Shown: one piece after another, positions 51,887-59,444 of the stretch
How positions within the stretch are numbered: position 1 is the stretch's first letter
Layout of the letters: the number at the start of each line of letters is the position of its first letter
Source of the DNA: Halomarina salina
GTDB lineage: Archaea > Halobacteriota > Halobacteria > Halobacteriales > Haloarculaceae
Length of the DNA: 64,000 nucleotides
Assembly (NCBI RefSeq): GCF_023074835.1
Contig: NZ_JALLGW010000001.1
Coordinates: 992,001 to 1,056,000, forward strand
Reading direction: 5' to 3'
Translations under genes and position numbers: made by a program
Notes under the pieces: model-generated
What the model saw: the letters and a program-made list of their open reading frames with translations, nothing else
What the model was told of the DNA's origin: nothing
Database searches by the model: none

Positions 51887-52010
51887 CCGTCGTCTCGTCA
51901 TCGTCTCGTGGCCCGCGGTCGCCCTCGACGGTCGCTCGCCGCCTTTCGGGCACGGCGGCACGCTGTCCGCGACTCTCGGAGACGTGTACTACCGGTATGG
52001 CCAACATACT

Positions 52011-52034
52011 GATAGTCATCAAAAGAAGACTATC
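52011..52034. promoter_or_regulatory. inverted repeat GATAGTC-N10-GACTATC
   Basis: Perfect 7-base arms (52011-52017, 52028-52034) around ten A/T-rich bases lie about 80 bases upstream of the tiny membrane protein gene at 52114 and 125 bases after ppc. It could be an operator or, less likely, a hairpin for the ppc transcript end. It shares the ten-base spacer with the repeat at 40149. Confidence 0.5.
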
Positions 52035-52113
52035 TATCATCGTAGCCGCGGCCGGTGGCTGTCGCTCAATCTGTAGCGGCCACGCACAGGCCCCGGCGAC
52101 GGAACGTCTCACC

Positions 52114-52242
52114 ATGGCACTAAGTGAACCACTCGTGACGGTCGGGTTGACGTGGCTCTGTATCGCCGCGTACGCCGGGTTGATGTACTACTGGGCGGTC
52201 GTCCCCCAGTACGAACGCAACGTCTCCCAGGCGAAGTCGTGA
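52114..52242 (+). CDS. 42-residue single-pass membrane peptide
   Basis: A 42-residue peptide: short polar start, one hydrophobic helix (LTWLCIAAYAGLMYYWAVV) and a charged tail (PQYERNVSQAKS). No family recognised. The clean amphipathic design, ATG start and G/C-rich third positions support it, but peptides of this length can occur by chance. It is followed 57 bases later by another tiny hydrophobic peptide. Confidence 0.55.
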   Translation: MALSEPLVTVGLTWLCIAAYAGLMYYWAVVPQYERNVSQAKS

Positions 52243-52298
52243 GGTGACTTGCGTCCGCAGGCCACACGGACACAGTACGCTCTCGCGTCGCGCCGGGT

Positions 52299-52394
52299 AT
52301 GCTCGGAGCCATCCGCTCGATCATCCAGGAAGCGATCAGCCTCGTCATCGCCATCATTACGTTCCCGCTGCGTGCACTGCGGCGACTGCTCTAG
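52299..52394 (+). CDS. 31-residue hydrophobic/basic peptide
   Basis: A 31-residue peptide with a hydrophobic stretch (ISLVIAIITFPLRAL) and a basic end (RRLL), starting MLGAIRSIIQEA. It could be a membrane-bound microprotein. Evidence is only the open frame, start codon and composition, so this is tentative. Confidence 0.42.
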   Translation: MLGAIRSIIQEAISLVIAIITFPLRALRRLL

Positions 52395-52451
52395 GGACCC
52401 CCTCGGTTCCGGTGGAGCAAGCCTCATCGGGGGGACGCCCCTTCGACGGGT

Positions 52452-53171
52452 ATGGACGCCGCGCTGCTCACCGTCGGCGACGAACTGCTGGCCGGTGACA
52501 TCGAGAACACGAACGCGACGTGGATCGCCAAGCAACTCGCGGACCGCGGCGTCACGCTCGAACGTATCGCCGTCGTCCCGGACGAGGTGTCGGTGCTCGC
52601 CGACTACGTCAGTTCCTTCTCCGACCAGTTCGACGCCGTCGTCGTGACCGGCGGGCTCGGCGGGACGCCCGACGACGTGACGATGGACGGCGTCGCGGCC
52701 GCGTTCGACCGACCGCTCGTCGTCGACGAGGCGGCCTACGAGGACGTCGAGCGGAAGGCCGAGGCCGCCCGCGAGGAGTACCCGGACATCGACCTGGACA
52801 TCGAACGCCACGCGTCGATACCGGAGGGTGCGCGCCCGCTTCTGAACACGAACGGTCTCTCACCGGGCTGCGTCTGCGAGAACGTCTACGTCGTCCCGGG
52901 CATCCCCCGCGAGATGAAGGCGATGTTCGACCAGTTCGAGGAGGAGTTCTCGGGCGAGCGCGTCACCCGGACGTTCGAGACGTCGATGGTCGAGGGCGAG
53001 GTGACGCCGATGCTGCAGGACGCCCACGGGGAACTCCCGGACGTGTCGCTCGGGTCGTACCCCTCGCGCGGGGAGACGCCGAACCGCATCAAGGTGACCG
53101 CCGAGGACGAGGCGTCGCTCGACGAGGCGGAGACGTGGCTCCGCGAGCACGTGACGATTCTGGACGACTGA
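52452..53171 (+). CDS. CinA/MoCF-type molybdopterin-binding domain protein
   Basis: A 239-residue protein of the MoCF_biosynth/CinA N-terminal fold. MDAALLTVGDELLAGDIENTNATWIAKQLADRGV and VVVTGGLGGTPDDVTMDGVAAAF are characteristic, and the second half (NTNGLSPGCVCENVYVVPGIPREM) matches the CinA-type extension. Bacterial CinA proteins are NMN deamidases with a separate C-terminal domain that is absent here. This form may act on a nucleotide pyrophosphate or be structural. Convergent with the site-2 protease gene, 48 bases apart. Confidence 0.88.
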   Translation: MDAALLTVGDELLAGDIENTNATWIAKQLADRGVTLERIAVVPDEVSVLADYVSSFSDQFDAVVVTGGLGGTPDDVTMDGVAAAFDRPLVVDEAAYEDVERKAEAAREEYPDIDLDIERHASIPEGARPLLNTNGLSPGCVCENVYVVPGIPREMKAMFDQFEEEFSGERVTRTFETSMVEGEVTPMLQDAHGELPDVSLGSYPSRGETPNRIKVTAEDEASLDEAETWLREHVTILDD

Positions 53172-53219
53172 GCCAGATACCGTGTCAGTTCGGCCGACGA
53201 AAGCGGGGCCGACTCCCGG

Positions 53220-54578
53220 TCAGTACGACCGGTCGTCGTCGCCGCCGTCGGTCTGCCGGTCGGAGAAGCGGTCCGGGTCCGACCGCGACGAGTCGGTGGT
53301 TCGCCGCTCGCTGGGTCCCTGGTCGCGCCGGTCGGTCGTCCCTCCGTCACCGGTCTCGCCGGGTGGTTCCGGTCCCGTCTGTCGGACCGCTCGCGCACCC
53401 TCCGACCCGGTGGTCTGGATGACGTTGAGCGCCGTCATCAGGTCAGTCCGGGTGATGAGGCCGACCAGCGAGCCGTCGTCGGTGCTGAGGCCGCCGGCGT
53501 CGGGACCGACCGACCGGACGACGAGCAGACGGCCGACCCTGTTCGACTGCATCTGGGTGAGCGCCGTCATCGCCTCCTCGTCGGGACCGATGGTGACGAG
53601 GTCGGTGGTCATCACCTCCTCGACGCGGTAGGCGTCGCGTTCGACCTCGCGGACCGACCGGGCGTCTTCGAGCGTCACCAGGCCGACGACCTGCCCGTCG
53701 CGGACGACGGGGTAGCCGGTGTGGCGCTCGGTGAACATCTTGTCGAGGAGCGTCGCGACGGAGTCCGTCGCCTGGACGACGCTGACGCGGTCGGCCGGCG
53801 TCATCACGTCGCGGACGCGGACGCCCTCGAACGCCGCCTTCATCACCGTCTGCTGGGCCTCCGAGGACGCCCCGATGTAGATGAACAGGGCGACGCCCGC
53901 GAGGAAGATGTTGTTGAGGAGGAACAGCCCACCCAGGCCGAGGACGATGGCGAACAGTTTGCCCACCTCCGCCGCTATCTGGGTCGCGCGAGCGTACGGG
54001 CGGTTCCGGGCGAGCAGCGCGCGGAGGACGCGCCCACCGTCCATCGGGAACCCCGGCAGGAGGTTGAACACCGCGAGCGCGACGTTCGTGATGGCGAGGT
54101 AGCCGACGACGAAGACGAACGCGCTGCCCGCAGCGCCGGGGTCGGCCGGGAGGACGAAGACGCCCAGGTAGCAGACGACACCGACGAGGACGCTGACGAC
54201 GGGACCGGCGATGGCGATGGCGAGTTCCTGCTTCCAGTTCTCGGGCATCTCGCGGAAGCTGGCGATGCCGCCGAACAGCCACAGCGTGATTGACTCGATG
54301 GGGTAGCCGTAGCGCATGGCGACCACCGAGTGTCCGAGTTCGTGGAGGAGGACGCTCGCGAACAGGCCGATGGCCGCTGCGAGACCGAGGAGGTACGGGG
54401 AGACCCCCTCGCCGAGCGATCCGAGCGAGATGGTGGTGCCGAACACCTGACCGAGCGTGTCGACCCAGAGGCCGGTCTGTGCGCCGATGAGGTAGGCGAA
54501 CAGCGGCAACACCAGGAGGAACGTCAGGTCCAGCTGGATAGGGATGCCGAAGACGCTCCCGATACGGAAGCTTCGCAT
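53220..54578 (-). CDS. site-2 protease (M50) with two C-terminal CBS domains
   Basis: A 452-residue intramembrane metalloprotease. Six or so hydrophobic helices carry LLHELGHSVVA (zinc His 79, His 83 with Glu 80) and NLLPGFPMDGGR with the third ligand Asp. A CBS pair follows (about 255-395: VRVRDVMTPADRVSVV, YRVEEVMTTDLVTIG, VGRLLVVRSVG). Acidic, Ser/Thr/Asp-rich residues (about 405-452) form a disordered tail. It would cleave membrane-embedded substrates, with CBS domains sensing nucleotides. ATG at 54578 is preferred to an upstream start that would add 29 Arg/Pro-rich residues. Confidence 0.92.
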   Translation of the reverse strand: MRSFRIGSVFGIPIQLDLTFLLVLPLFAYLIGAQTGLWVDTLGQVFGTTISLGSLGEGVSPYLLGLAAAIGLFASVLLHELGHSVVAMRYGYPIESITLWLFGGIASFREMPENWKQELAIAIAGPVVSVLVGVVCYLGVFVLPADPGAAGSAFVFVVGYLAITNVALAVFNLLPGFPMDGGRVLRALLARNRPYARATQIAAEVGKLFAIVLGLGGLFLLNNIFLAGVALFIYIGASSEAQQTVMKAAFEGVRVRDVMTPADRVSVVQATDSVATLLDKMFTERHTGYPVVRDGQVVGLVTLEDARSVREVERDAYRVEEVMTTDLVTIGPDEEAMTALTQMQSNRVGRLLVVRSVGPDAGGLSTDDGSLVGLITRTDLMTALNVIQTTGSEGARAVRQTGPEPPGETGDGGTTDRRDQGPSERRTTDSSRSDPDRFSDRQTDGGDDDRSY

Positions 54579-54676
54579 ACCGCTAGGTCGGGTCCGGACG
54601 GTAATAAGTAGCCGCGCCGGACCGCCCTCGGGACGGTCTGGAGCCGACTGGGGCGTCTCTCGCACTCGGGGCTGCT

Positions 54677-54728
54677 CCGACTCACCGACTCTCCGACTGA
54701 CTGACCCACCGACTCACCGGCTCACCGG
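54677..54728. repeat. imperfect short tandem repeat (CCGACTCA-type)
   Basis: Several imperfect copies of CCGACTCA or CCGACTGA run together (CCGACTCACCGACTCT, then CTGACTGACCCACCGACTC) and end at the SDR stop codon. This is the only short tandem repeat I noticed. It may be polymerase slippage with no function. Confidence 0.5.
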
Positions 54729-55459
54729 AACTGCATCCCGCCGTTGAGCGCCAGCACCTCGCCGTGGACGTAGTCGTTGCCGACGAGGAAGGCGATGGCG
54801 TCGGCCACCGTCTCGGGCGTGCAGGCGTACTCCGGCAGGTGCGTGTCGACGTTCTCGTGGCCGTGGAACCCCTGTGCTTCGAGGTACGCGACGATGTCGT
54901 CGTTGAGGTCGGTCTGCACCGGGCCGGGAGCGACGGCGTTGACCTGCACGCCGTCGGGGCCGAGTTCGCGGGCGAGCGCTCGGGTCAGCCCGTGGAGACC
55001 CGCCTTGCTCGCGGCGTAACTCGCGTCGACGGTGCCAGCCGTGCCGCCGATGCTGGAGACGAACACGAGGTCACCCGCCGACTCCTGCAGGTACGGTGCG
55101 GCGGCCCGTGCGACGTAGAACGCGCCGGTGAGGTTCACGTCGAGGACGGTCCGCCAGTCCTCGTCGGTCGTCTCGGTCAGCCGCGAGGGCCGGACGATGC
55201 CGGCGTTCGAGACGACGGCCCGTAACGCGCCGAAGCGGTCGACGCTGCCCTCGACCATCGCCTCGACGGCCACCGGGTCGCAGACGTCCGCCTCCACGCT
55301 GACCGCCTCGACGCCGTACTCCTCGCACTCCGCGACGGTCCGCTCCGCCGCGTCGGCGTCCCGCCGGTAGTTCACGACCACGTCCTCGCCCGCCGCCGCG
55401 AACGTCAGCGCGGTCGCTCGCCCGATTCCTCGACTCCCGCCAGTGACGAGCACTGTCAT
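54722..55459 (-). CDS. short-chain dehydrogenase/reductase
   Basis: A 245-residue SDR of the FabG type. VTGGSRGIGRAT is the NAD(P) motif, NYRRDADAA suggests NADP(H) preference (basic residues), SNAGIVRPSRL follows, and VSSIGGTAGTVDASYAASKAGL holds the catalytic Ser/Tyr/Lys. It ends VHGEVLALNGGMQF. The substrate is not told by the sequence. ATG at 55459 begins at the first strand. It is divergent from the cupin gene (75 bases) and has a GGTGGTACCACC palindrome just upstream. Confidence 0.9.
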   Translation of the reverse strand: MTVLVTGGSRGIGRATALTFAAAGEDVVVNYRRDADAAERTVAECEEYGVEAVSVEADVCDPVAVEAMVEGSVDRFGALRAVVSNAGIVRPSRLTETTDEDWRTVLDVNLTGAFYVARAAAPYLQESAGDLVFVSSIGGTAGTVDASYAASKAGLHGLTRALARELGPDGVQVNAVAPGPVQTDLNDDIVAYLEAQGFHGHENVDTHLPEYACTPETVADAIAFLVGNDYVHGEVLALNGGMQFR

Positions 55460-55466
55460 ACTTGCT

Positions 55467-55478
55467 GGTGGTACCACC
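55467..55478. promoter_or_regulatory. palindrome GGTGGTACCACC between SDR and cupin genes
   Basis: A perfect 12-base palindrome lies 7 bases upstream of the SDR ATG and 56 bases upstream of the cupin ATG. It may be an operator for the SDR gene or a chance KpnI-like site. The cupin gene has its own TATA-like GATTATC at 55504-55510. Confidence 0.4.
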
Positions 55479-55534
55479 CGTTGATACGCGTTCTGTCGCC
55501 AACGATTATCACCGCGCCCACCGACCCGTCGAGT

Positions 55535-55963
55535 ATGACCACGAACGAGGACTCTGCATCGGGACAGTCCACCGACGCCACCGACGCTACCGACGCCCCA
55601 CGGCCGCTCGTCCGTCGCGCCGAACAGGTCGACTACGAGGAGGTCGGTGCGGCCGAGGGGATGTCGAAGGGCGTCCTCGTCGGCCCGGACGACGGCGCGC
55701 CGAACCTCGCCATCCGCCGGTTCACGCTCGACCCCGGCGCGGAGGTCCCGCCACACACCAACGAGGTCGAACACGAGCAGTACGTGCTGTCCGGCGAGTA
55801 CGTCGTCGGACTCGGCGAGGAGGAACACGTCGTCCGCGCGGGCGACTCGCTGTTCGTCCCGGCGGGCGTCGTCCACTGGTACCGCAACGACGGCGACGGC
55901 GAGGGGGCGTTCATCTGCGCGGTGCCCAACGGCGACGACACAATCGAACTCGTCGAGGAGTAG
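55535..55963 (+). CDS. cupin domain protein
   Basis: A 142-residue single-domain cupin. After an acidic Thr/Asp tail it has FTLDPGAEVPPHTNEVEHEQYVLSGEYVVGLG, motif 1 with His, Glu and His metal ligands, and GDSLFVPAGVVHWYRN, motif 2 with the last His. It would bind a metal and perhaps a sugar or small acid in the cytoplasm. ATG at 55535 sits about 28 bases after a TATA-like element (leaderless). Role unknown. Confidence 0.87.
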   Translation: MTTNEDSASGQSTDATDATDAPRPLVRRAEQVDYEEVGAAEGMSKGVLVGPDDGAPNLAIRRFTLDPGAEVPPHTNEVEHEQYVLSGEYVVGLGEEEHVVRAGDSLFVPAGVVHWYRNDGDGEGAFICAVPNGDDTIELVEE

Positions 55964-55965
55964 CG

Positions 55966-56319
55966 TCAGTCGAGTCCGAGGCTCAGTTTGAGCGCGTCGT
56001 CCACCTCGGCCATCGTCGCCGAATCCAGGCGACCGACGACCGAGTGAATCCGCTTCTCGATGGAGACGACCCGTATCTGGTCGAGTCGAACCGACGAGTC
56101 CTTCTCGAACGGTGAGTCGTCCGCTTCGACGAGGACCTCGAACGGATAGCCGCGATGCGTCCCCGTCGCCGGTGCGACGATAGTGGTACTCGCGTTCCGG
56201 TTCCCGACGTCGTTCTGGACGACAACCGCCGGTCGCGTCTTCTTCATCTCGTGGCCCTCGGCGGGGTCGAGACGGACGATGACGACGTCTCCTCGTCGTA
56301 TCTCCGGGCGGCCGCTCAT
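55966..56319 (-). CDS. MazF/PemK-type mRNA-cleaving toxin
   Basis: A 117-residue toxin of the MazF/PemK family. IRRGDVVIVRLDPAEGHEMKKTRPAVVVQNDVGN contains the conserved GDVV and KTRPAVVVQN stretch. APATGTHRGYPFEVLV and SVRLDQIRVVSIEKRI hold the remaining beta-barrel residues. It would cut mRNA in ribosome-independent fashion, stopping growth unless the antitoxin is present. ATG at 56319 overlaps the antitoxin stop by four bases, so the pair is translated together. Confidence 0.9.
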   Translation of the reverse strand: MSGRPEIRRGDVVIVRLDPAEGHEMKKTRPAVVVQNDVGNRNASTTIVAPATGTHRGYPFEVLVEADDSPFEKDSSVRLDQIRVVSIEKRIHSVVGRLDSATMAEVDDALKLSLGLD

Positions 56320-56552
56320 TCGTCGAGTTCCGACCACGCTTCGGACGACGCTTCGTCCCACTCGTCGGCGAGTTCGGCAGCACGGTCCGACGCATCCCGA
56401 TACGCCGATGCCAACTCGTCCTCGTCTGGTCGGTCAGAGTCGACGTCGACGACGGCGACTGTCACCCGCTTGTTCGCGTACTCTGTCCCGAGATAGATGC
56501 GACCGCGGTCGTCTGTCCGGTTGGTTCGCAGATCCGTCTCGTCGACATCCAT
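56316..56552 (-). CDS. antitoxin partner of the MazF-type toxin
   Basis: A 78-residue acidic protein. An N-terminal DNA-binding-like region (TDDRGRIYLGTEYANKRVTVAVVD) resembles an AbrB/SpoVT swapped-hairpin. An acidic helical C-terminus (DEDELASAYRDASDRAAELADEWDEASSEAWSELDE) is suited to wrap a basic toxin. It should neutralise the toxin and repress the operon through the doubled repeat at 56560-56606. The ATG at 56552 is used rather than the GTG four codons upstream. Confidence 0.82.
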   Translation of the reverse strand: MDVDETDLRTNRTDDRGRIYLGTEYANKRVTVAVVDVDSDRPDEDELASAYRDASDRAAELADEWDEASSEAWSELDE

Positions 56553-56559
56553 GGTGGTA

Positions 56560-56606
56560 CCCACTATTACCCACAGAGAGATAAACGCTGCCCACGATTA
56601 CCCACA
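56560..56606. promoter_or_regulatory. doubled operator of the toxin-antitoxin operon, around its TATA box
   Basis: Two near-identical 16-base direct repeats, CCCACTATTACCCACA (56560-56575) and CCCACGATTACCCACA (56591-56606), lie with starts 31 bases apart, about three helical turns. Between them, on the minus strand, is a TTTATC TATA-like element (about 56580-56585) that is some 27-30 bases from the antitoxin ATG. Both copies would be bound by the toxin-antitoxin complex to shut the promoter. Confidence 0.7.
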
Positions 56607-56689
56607 CACGCTGACGGTCACGTCTGCACGTACTGCTACTCTTGCTATCGGGCAGGTCAAGTAGCCAGACGAACTACTCGCGCCCAGAC

Positions 56690-58726
56690 GTGTCCCAGCA
56701 GGTCGCTCAGGTCGATACGCTGTTCCTCCACGAGCGGAAGGACGACTTCACGGTCGCCGTTCGCACCGACGGCCAGCGAGTGCTCCACGGTATCCTCGAA
56801 CTGAAGGACACCGCGGCGGGGCCGCGACCGGCCCGCCTGCGGGTCAAGAAGGACACCGACGAGGACCTCCGCTCGCCCGACCAGTTCGTCGAACTCGCCC
56901 GTCGGGCCGAGCGCATCCGCATCTCCGAGCAGACCAGCCCCGAGAAGCGCGAGCGCCTCCGCGAGATGCTGTCGGGCTACCAGCTGGAGGCGAAGGTCGT
57001 CCGGACCTGTCGGTACTGCGCGAACGCGGGTCGCTACTCGCCGCTGACGAGCGAGACGGCCATCAAGGCTGACGACGAACACATCTGCCCCTCCTGTGCG
57101 AAGAAGGAACTGGAGCGGGAGATGAACTACCGCAACCTCCAGTCGGGCGCGAGAGACCGCCTCGAAGCGCTCCTGCTGGAGGTGCAGGACCTCGAACGCA
57201 TCGCGAACCTCCTGAAGGGGCGACTCGACCCCGACCTGACGAAGTTCGACGAGATCTCGGCGACCGTCGAGGACGTCGACCCCGTCCCGACCGACTCGCT
57301 GGACCTCCACCCGAACCTCAAGTCGCTGGTCACCGACCGGTTCGACACGCTGCTCCCGGTCCAGAGCCTCTCGGTCGAGAACGGCCTGCTCGACGGCCAG
57401 GACCAGCTGGTCGTCAGCGCGACGGCGACCGGCAAGACGCTCGTCGGGGAGCTGACGGGTCTGAACCGCGTGCTGGAGGGCGAGGGGAAGATGCTGTTTC
57501 TGGTACCGCTGGTGGCGCTCGCCAACCAGAAACACGAGCAGTTCGAGGAGAAGTACGGCCACCTCGCGAACGTCACCATCCGCGTCGGCGCGTCCAGAAT
57601 CCGGGACGACGGCAACCGCTTCGACCCGAAGGCGGACGTCATCGTCGGCACCTACGAGGGTATCGACCACGCCCTGCGGACGGGCAAGGACCTCGGCGAC
57701 ATCGCCACCGTCGTCATCGACGAGGTCCACACGCTCGGCGAGGAGGAGCGCGGCCACCGCCTCGACGGCCTCATCTCGCGGCTGAAGGAGTACACCCGCG
57801 TCAACGACGACGACACGCAGTGGGTGTACCTCTCGGCGACCGTCGGTAACCCGAAGGAACTGGCGAGAGGTCTCGAAGCGACGCTCGTCGAGTTCGAGGA
57901 GCGGCCGGTGCCCATCGAGCGTCACGTCACCTTCGCCGAGGCACAGGAGAAGGTCGACATCGAGAACAAACTCGTCAAGCGCGCGTTCGACGAGAAGTCG
58001 TCGAAGGGGTTCCGCGGCCAGACCATCATCTTCACCAACTCGCGGCGGCGCTGTCACGAGATATCGCGGCGCATCCAGTACGACAGCGCGCCGTACCACG
58101 CGGGCCTCGACTACGGCCGCCGGAAGAAGGTCGAGCGCATGTTCGCGAACCAGGACCTCTCGGCCGTCGTGACGACGGCGGCGCTCGCCGCGGGTGTCGA
58201 CTTCCCCGCCTCGCAGGTCATCTTCGACTCGCTGGCGATGGGCATCGAGTGGCTCACCGTCCAGGAGTTCCACCAGATGCTCGGCCGGGCGGGGCGGCCG
58301 GACTTCCACGACAAAGGGACGGTGTACGTCCTCGTCGAACCGGACGGCGTCTACCACAACTCGATGGAGATGAGCGAGGACGAGGTGGCGTTCAAGCTCC
58401 TGAAGGGCGAGATGGAGTCCGTCGCCACCCCCTACGACGAGGGGGCGGCCGTCGAGGAGACGCTCGCCAACATCGTCGTCGCGGGCAACGGCGCGAAGCG
58501 GCTCAACGACCGGATGATCGGCCAGCTCCCGACGAAGCACGCGCTCGGTCGGCTGCTGGAGTACGGCTTCATCGAGGGGGCGACGCCGACGCCCCTCGGC
58601 CAAGTCGTCTGTCGGCACTTCCTGTCGCCGAAACGTGCGTTCGTGATGCTCGAAGGCATCCGGAGCGGTGACGACCCGTACGACATCGTCGGCGACCTGG
58701 AACTGCTCGAAAACGAGGGTCGCTGA
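56690..58726 (+). CDS. DEAD/DEAH-box superfamily 2 helicase with a zinc-finger insert
   Basis: A 678-residue helicase of the archaeal Hel308/Ski2-like kind. An N-terminal module (1-180) carries a CxxC...CxxC zinc knuckle (Cys 107, 110, 133, 136: CRYC and CPSC) and VAVRTDGQRVLHGILEL. The motor has VSATATGKT (about 245-250), VVIDEVHTL (DEVH), VYLSATVGN and IIFTNSRRRCHEISR, with the HQMLGRAGRPDF motif VI. It unwinds RNA or DNA with ATP. GTG at 56690 is chosen because upstream residues are low-complexity and the family start is near MSQQVxQVD. Confidence 0.9.
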   Translation: MSQQVAQVDTLFLHERKDDFTVAVRTDGQRVLHGILELKDTAAGPRPARLRVKKDTDEDLRSPDQFVELARRAERIRISEQTSPEKRERLREMLSGYQLEAKVVRTCRYCANAGRYSPLTSETAIKADDEHICPSCAKKELEREMNYRNLQSGARDRLEALLLEVQDLERIANLLKGRLDPDLTKFDEISATVEDVDPVPTDSLDLHPNLKSLVTDRFDTLLPVQSLSVENGLLDGQDQLVVSATATGKTLVGELTGLNRVLEGEGKMLFLVPLVALANQKHEQFEEKYGHLANVTIRVGASRIRDDGNRFDPKADVIVGTYEGIDHALRTGKDLGDIATVVIDEVHTLGEEERGHRLDGLISRLKEYTRVNDDDTQWVYLSATVGNPKELARGLEATLVEFEERPVPIERHVTFAEAQEKVDIENKLVKRAFDEKSSKGFRGQTIIFTNSRRRCHEISRRIQYDSAPYHAGLDYGRRKKVERMFANQDLSAVVTTAALAAGVDFPASQVIFDSLAMGIEWLTVQEFHQMLGRAGRPDFHDKGTVYVLVEPDGVYHNSMEMSEDEVAFKLLKGEMESVATPYDEGAAVEETLANIVVAGNGAKRLNDRMIGQLPTKHALGRLLEYGFIEGATPTPLGQVVCRHFLSPKRAFVMLEGIRSGDDPYDIVGDLELLENEGR

Positions 58727-58780
58727 GCGGTCCGTCACCGCTCGGCGGTTCGCCGGTGACGCTTCGTCGTCGTCCGCCGG

Positions 58781-59032
58781 TCAACCGAGTTTCGACGTCG
58801 CTTCGTCCAGCAGCGACTTCGCCTTCGCCTCGACCTCGCTGGTCGAGCGCTCGACGGCGTACACCCGGTCGCGAGGGATACGCGTGACCGTCCCCTCGTC
58901 GTCGTCGATGTTCGGCCGGACGATCACCCAGTGCTCGTCGACGAACGCGACGTGTTCGTTGTCGACTTCGGTCCGCTCGACGCCGTCGGGCGTCTCGTAG
59001 ACGACCCGCGCGGTTCCGACGTCGAGGTCCAT
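58781..59032 (-). CDS. small acidic PRC-barrel-like protein
   Basis: An 83-residue protein with strands (MDLDVGTARVVYETPDGVERTE, HVAFVDEHWVIVRPN, GTVTRIPRDRVYAVE) followed by a helix (EVEAKAKSLLDEATSKL). It resembles small PRC-barrel-like proteins and may interact with a partner or RNA; a function cannot be given. Its ATG overlaps the stop of the next gene in the pair (59032-59034). Confidence 0.72.
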   Translation of the reverse strand: MDLDVGTARVVYETPDGVERTEVDNEHVAFVDEHWVIVRPNIDDDEGTVTRIPRDRVYAVERSTSEVEAKAKSLLDEATSKLG

Positions 59033-59277
59033 CAGAGTCCGCGCAGGTGGACCTCGTCGTCCGTGATCTGGCTGACGGAGGCCTCCTGCAGCGGGTAGGT
59101 GTCGTCGTCTCGGTCGCCCCAGCCGAGTTTCGACATCACGGTGTCCGTCAGGCCCGGGTCCGGGTCCACGTAGGCCGTCCCGTGCTCGACGGTCTTGATG
59201 CGGCCGACCTCCTCACCGTTCGGGCCGATCACTTTCTTCCCCTCGTCGTCGTCGCCGATGTCGGTTCTGGTCGACAT
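59032..59277 (-). CDS. PRC-barrel domain protein
   Basis: An 81-residue protein of the PRC-barrel pattern: GKKVIGPNGEEVGRIKTVEHGTAYVDPD and the later SQITDDEVHLRGL. Such barrels are found in photosynthetic complexes and RNA processing proteins; alone in archaea they are uncharacterised. It overlaps the downstream gene by three bases (ATGA), so the two are coupled. ATG at 59277 is chosen over a start five codons upstream. Confidence 0.78.
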   Translation of the reverse strand: MSTRTDIGDDDEGKKVIGPNGEEVGRIKTVEHGTAYVDPDPGLTDTVMSKLGWGDRDDDTYPLQEASVSQITDDEVHLRGL

Positions 59278-59444
59278 TGCGTCCTCGTGCACACGACCTG
59301 CGGGTTTCCCGACTCAGCCTGCATTCGACTGGTGTTGAAGTGGGGGTCCGTCGCTCACGCCACCGGCGAACGCCGACGAGCGGACGCCGGGGACGGTTTC
59401 GAACGGGGCAGTAACCATTTGGCGGACTCGTGCCAACGGCACCC

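Noticed and set aside
49190-51961. 923-codon minus-strand open frame opposite ppc
   Set aside because: The PEPC motifs are on the plus strand; this frame is a shadow.
52011-52034. Rho-independent-type terminator for ppc
   Set aside because: The hairpin is 125 bases after the ppc stop and lacks a T-run, so an operator is more likely; not settled.
54677-54728. CRISPR-like array at the imperfect CCGACTCA repeat
   Set aside because: Units are 8-9 bases with no unique spacers; simple tandem slippage is enough.
54722-56395. SDR extended upstream to a 557-residue protein
   Set aside because: The added 300 residues are Arg/Asp-rich, cross the cupin and toxin genes and lie before the SDR's proper start at 55459.
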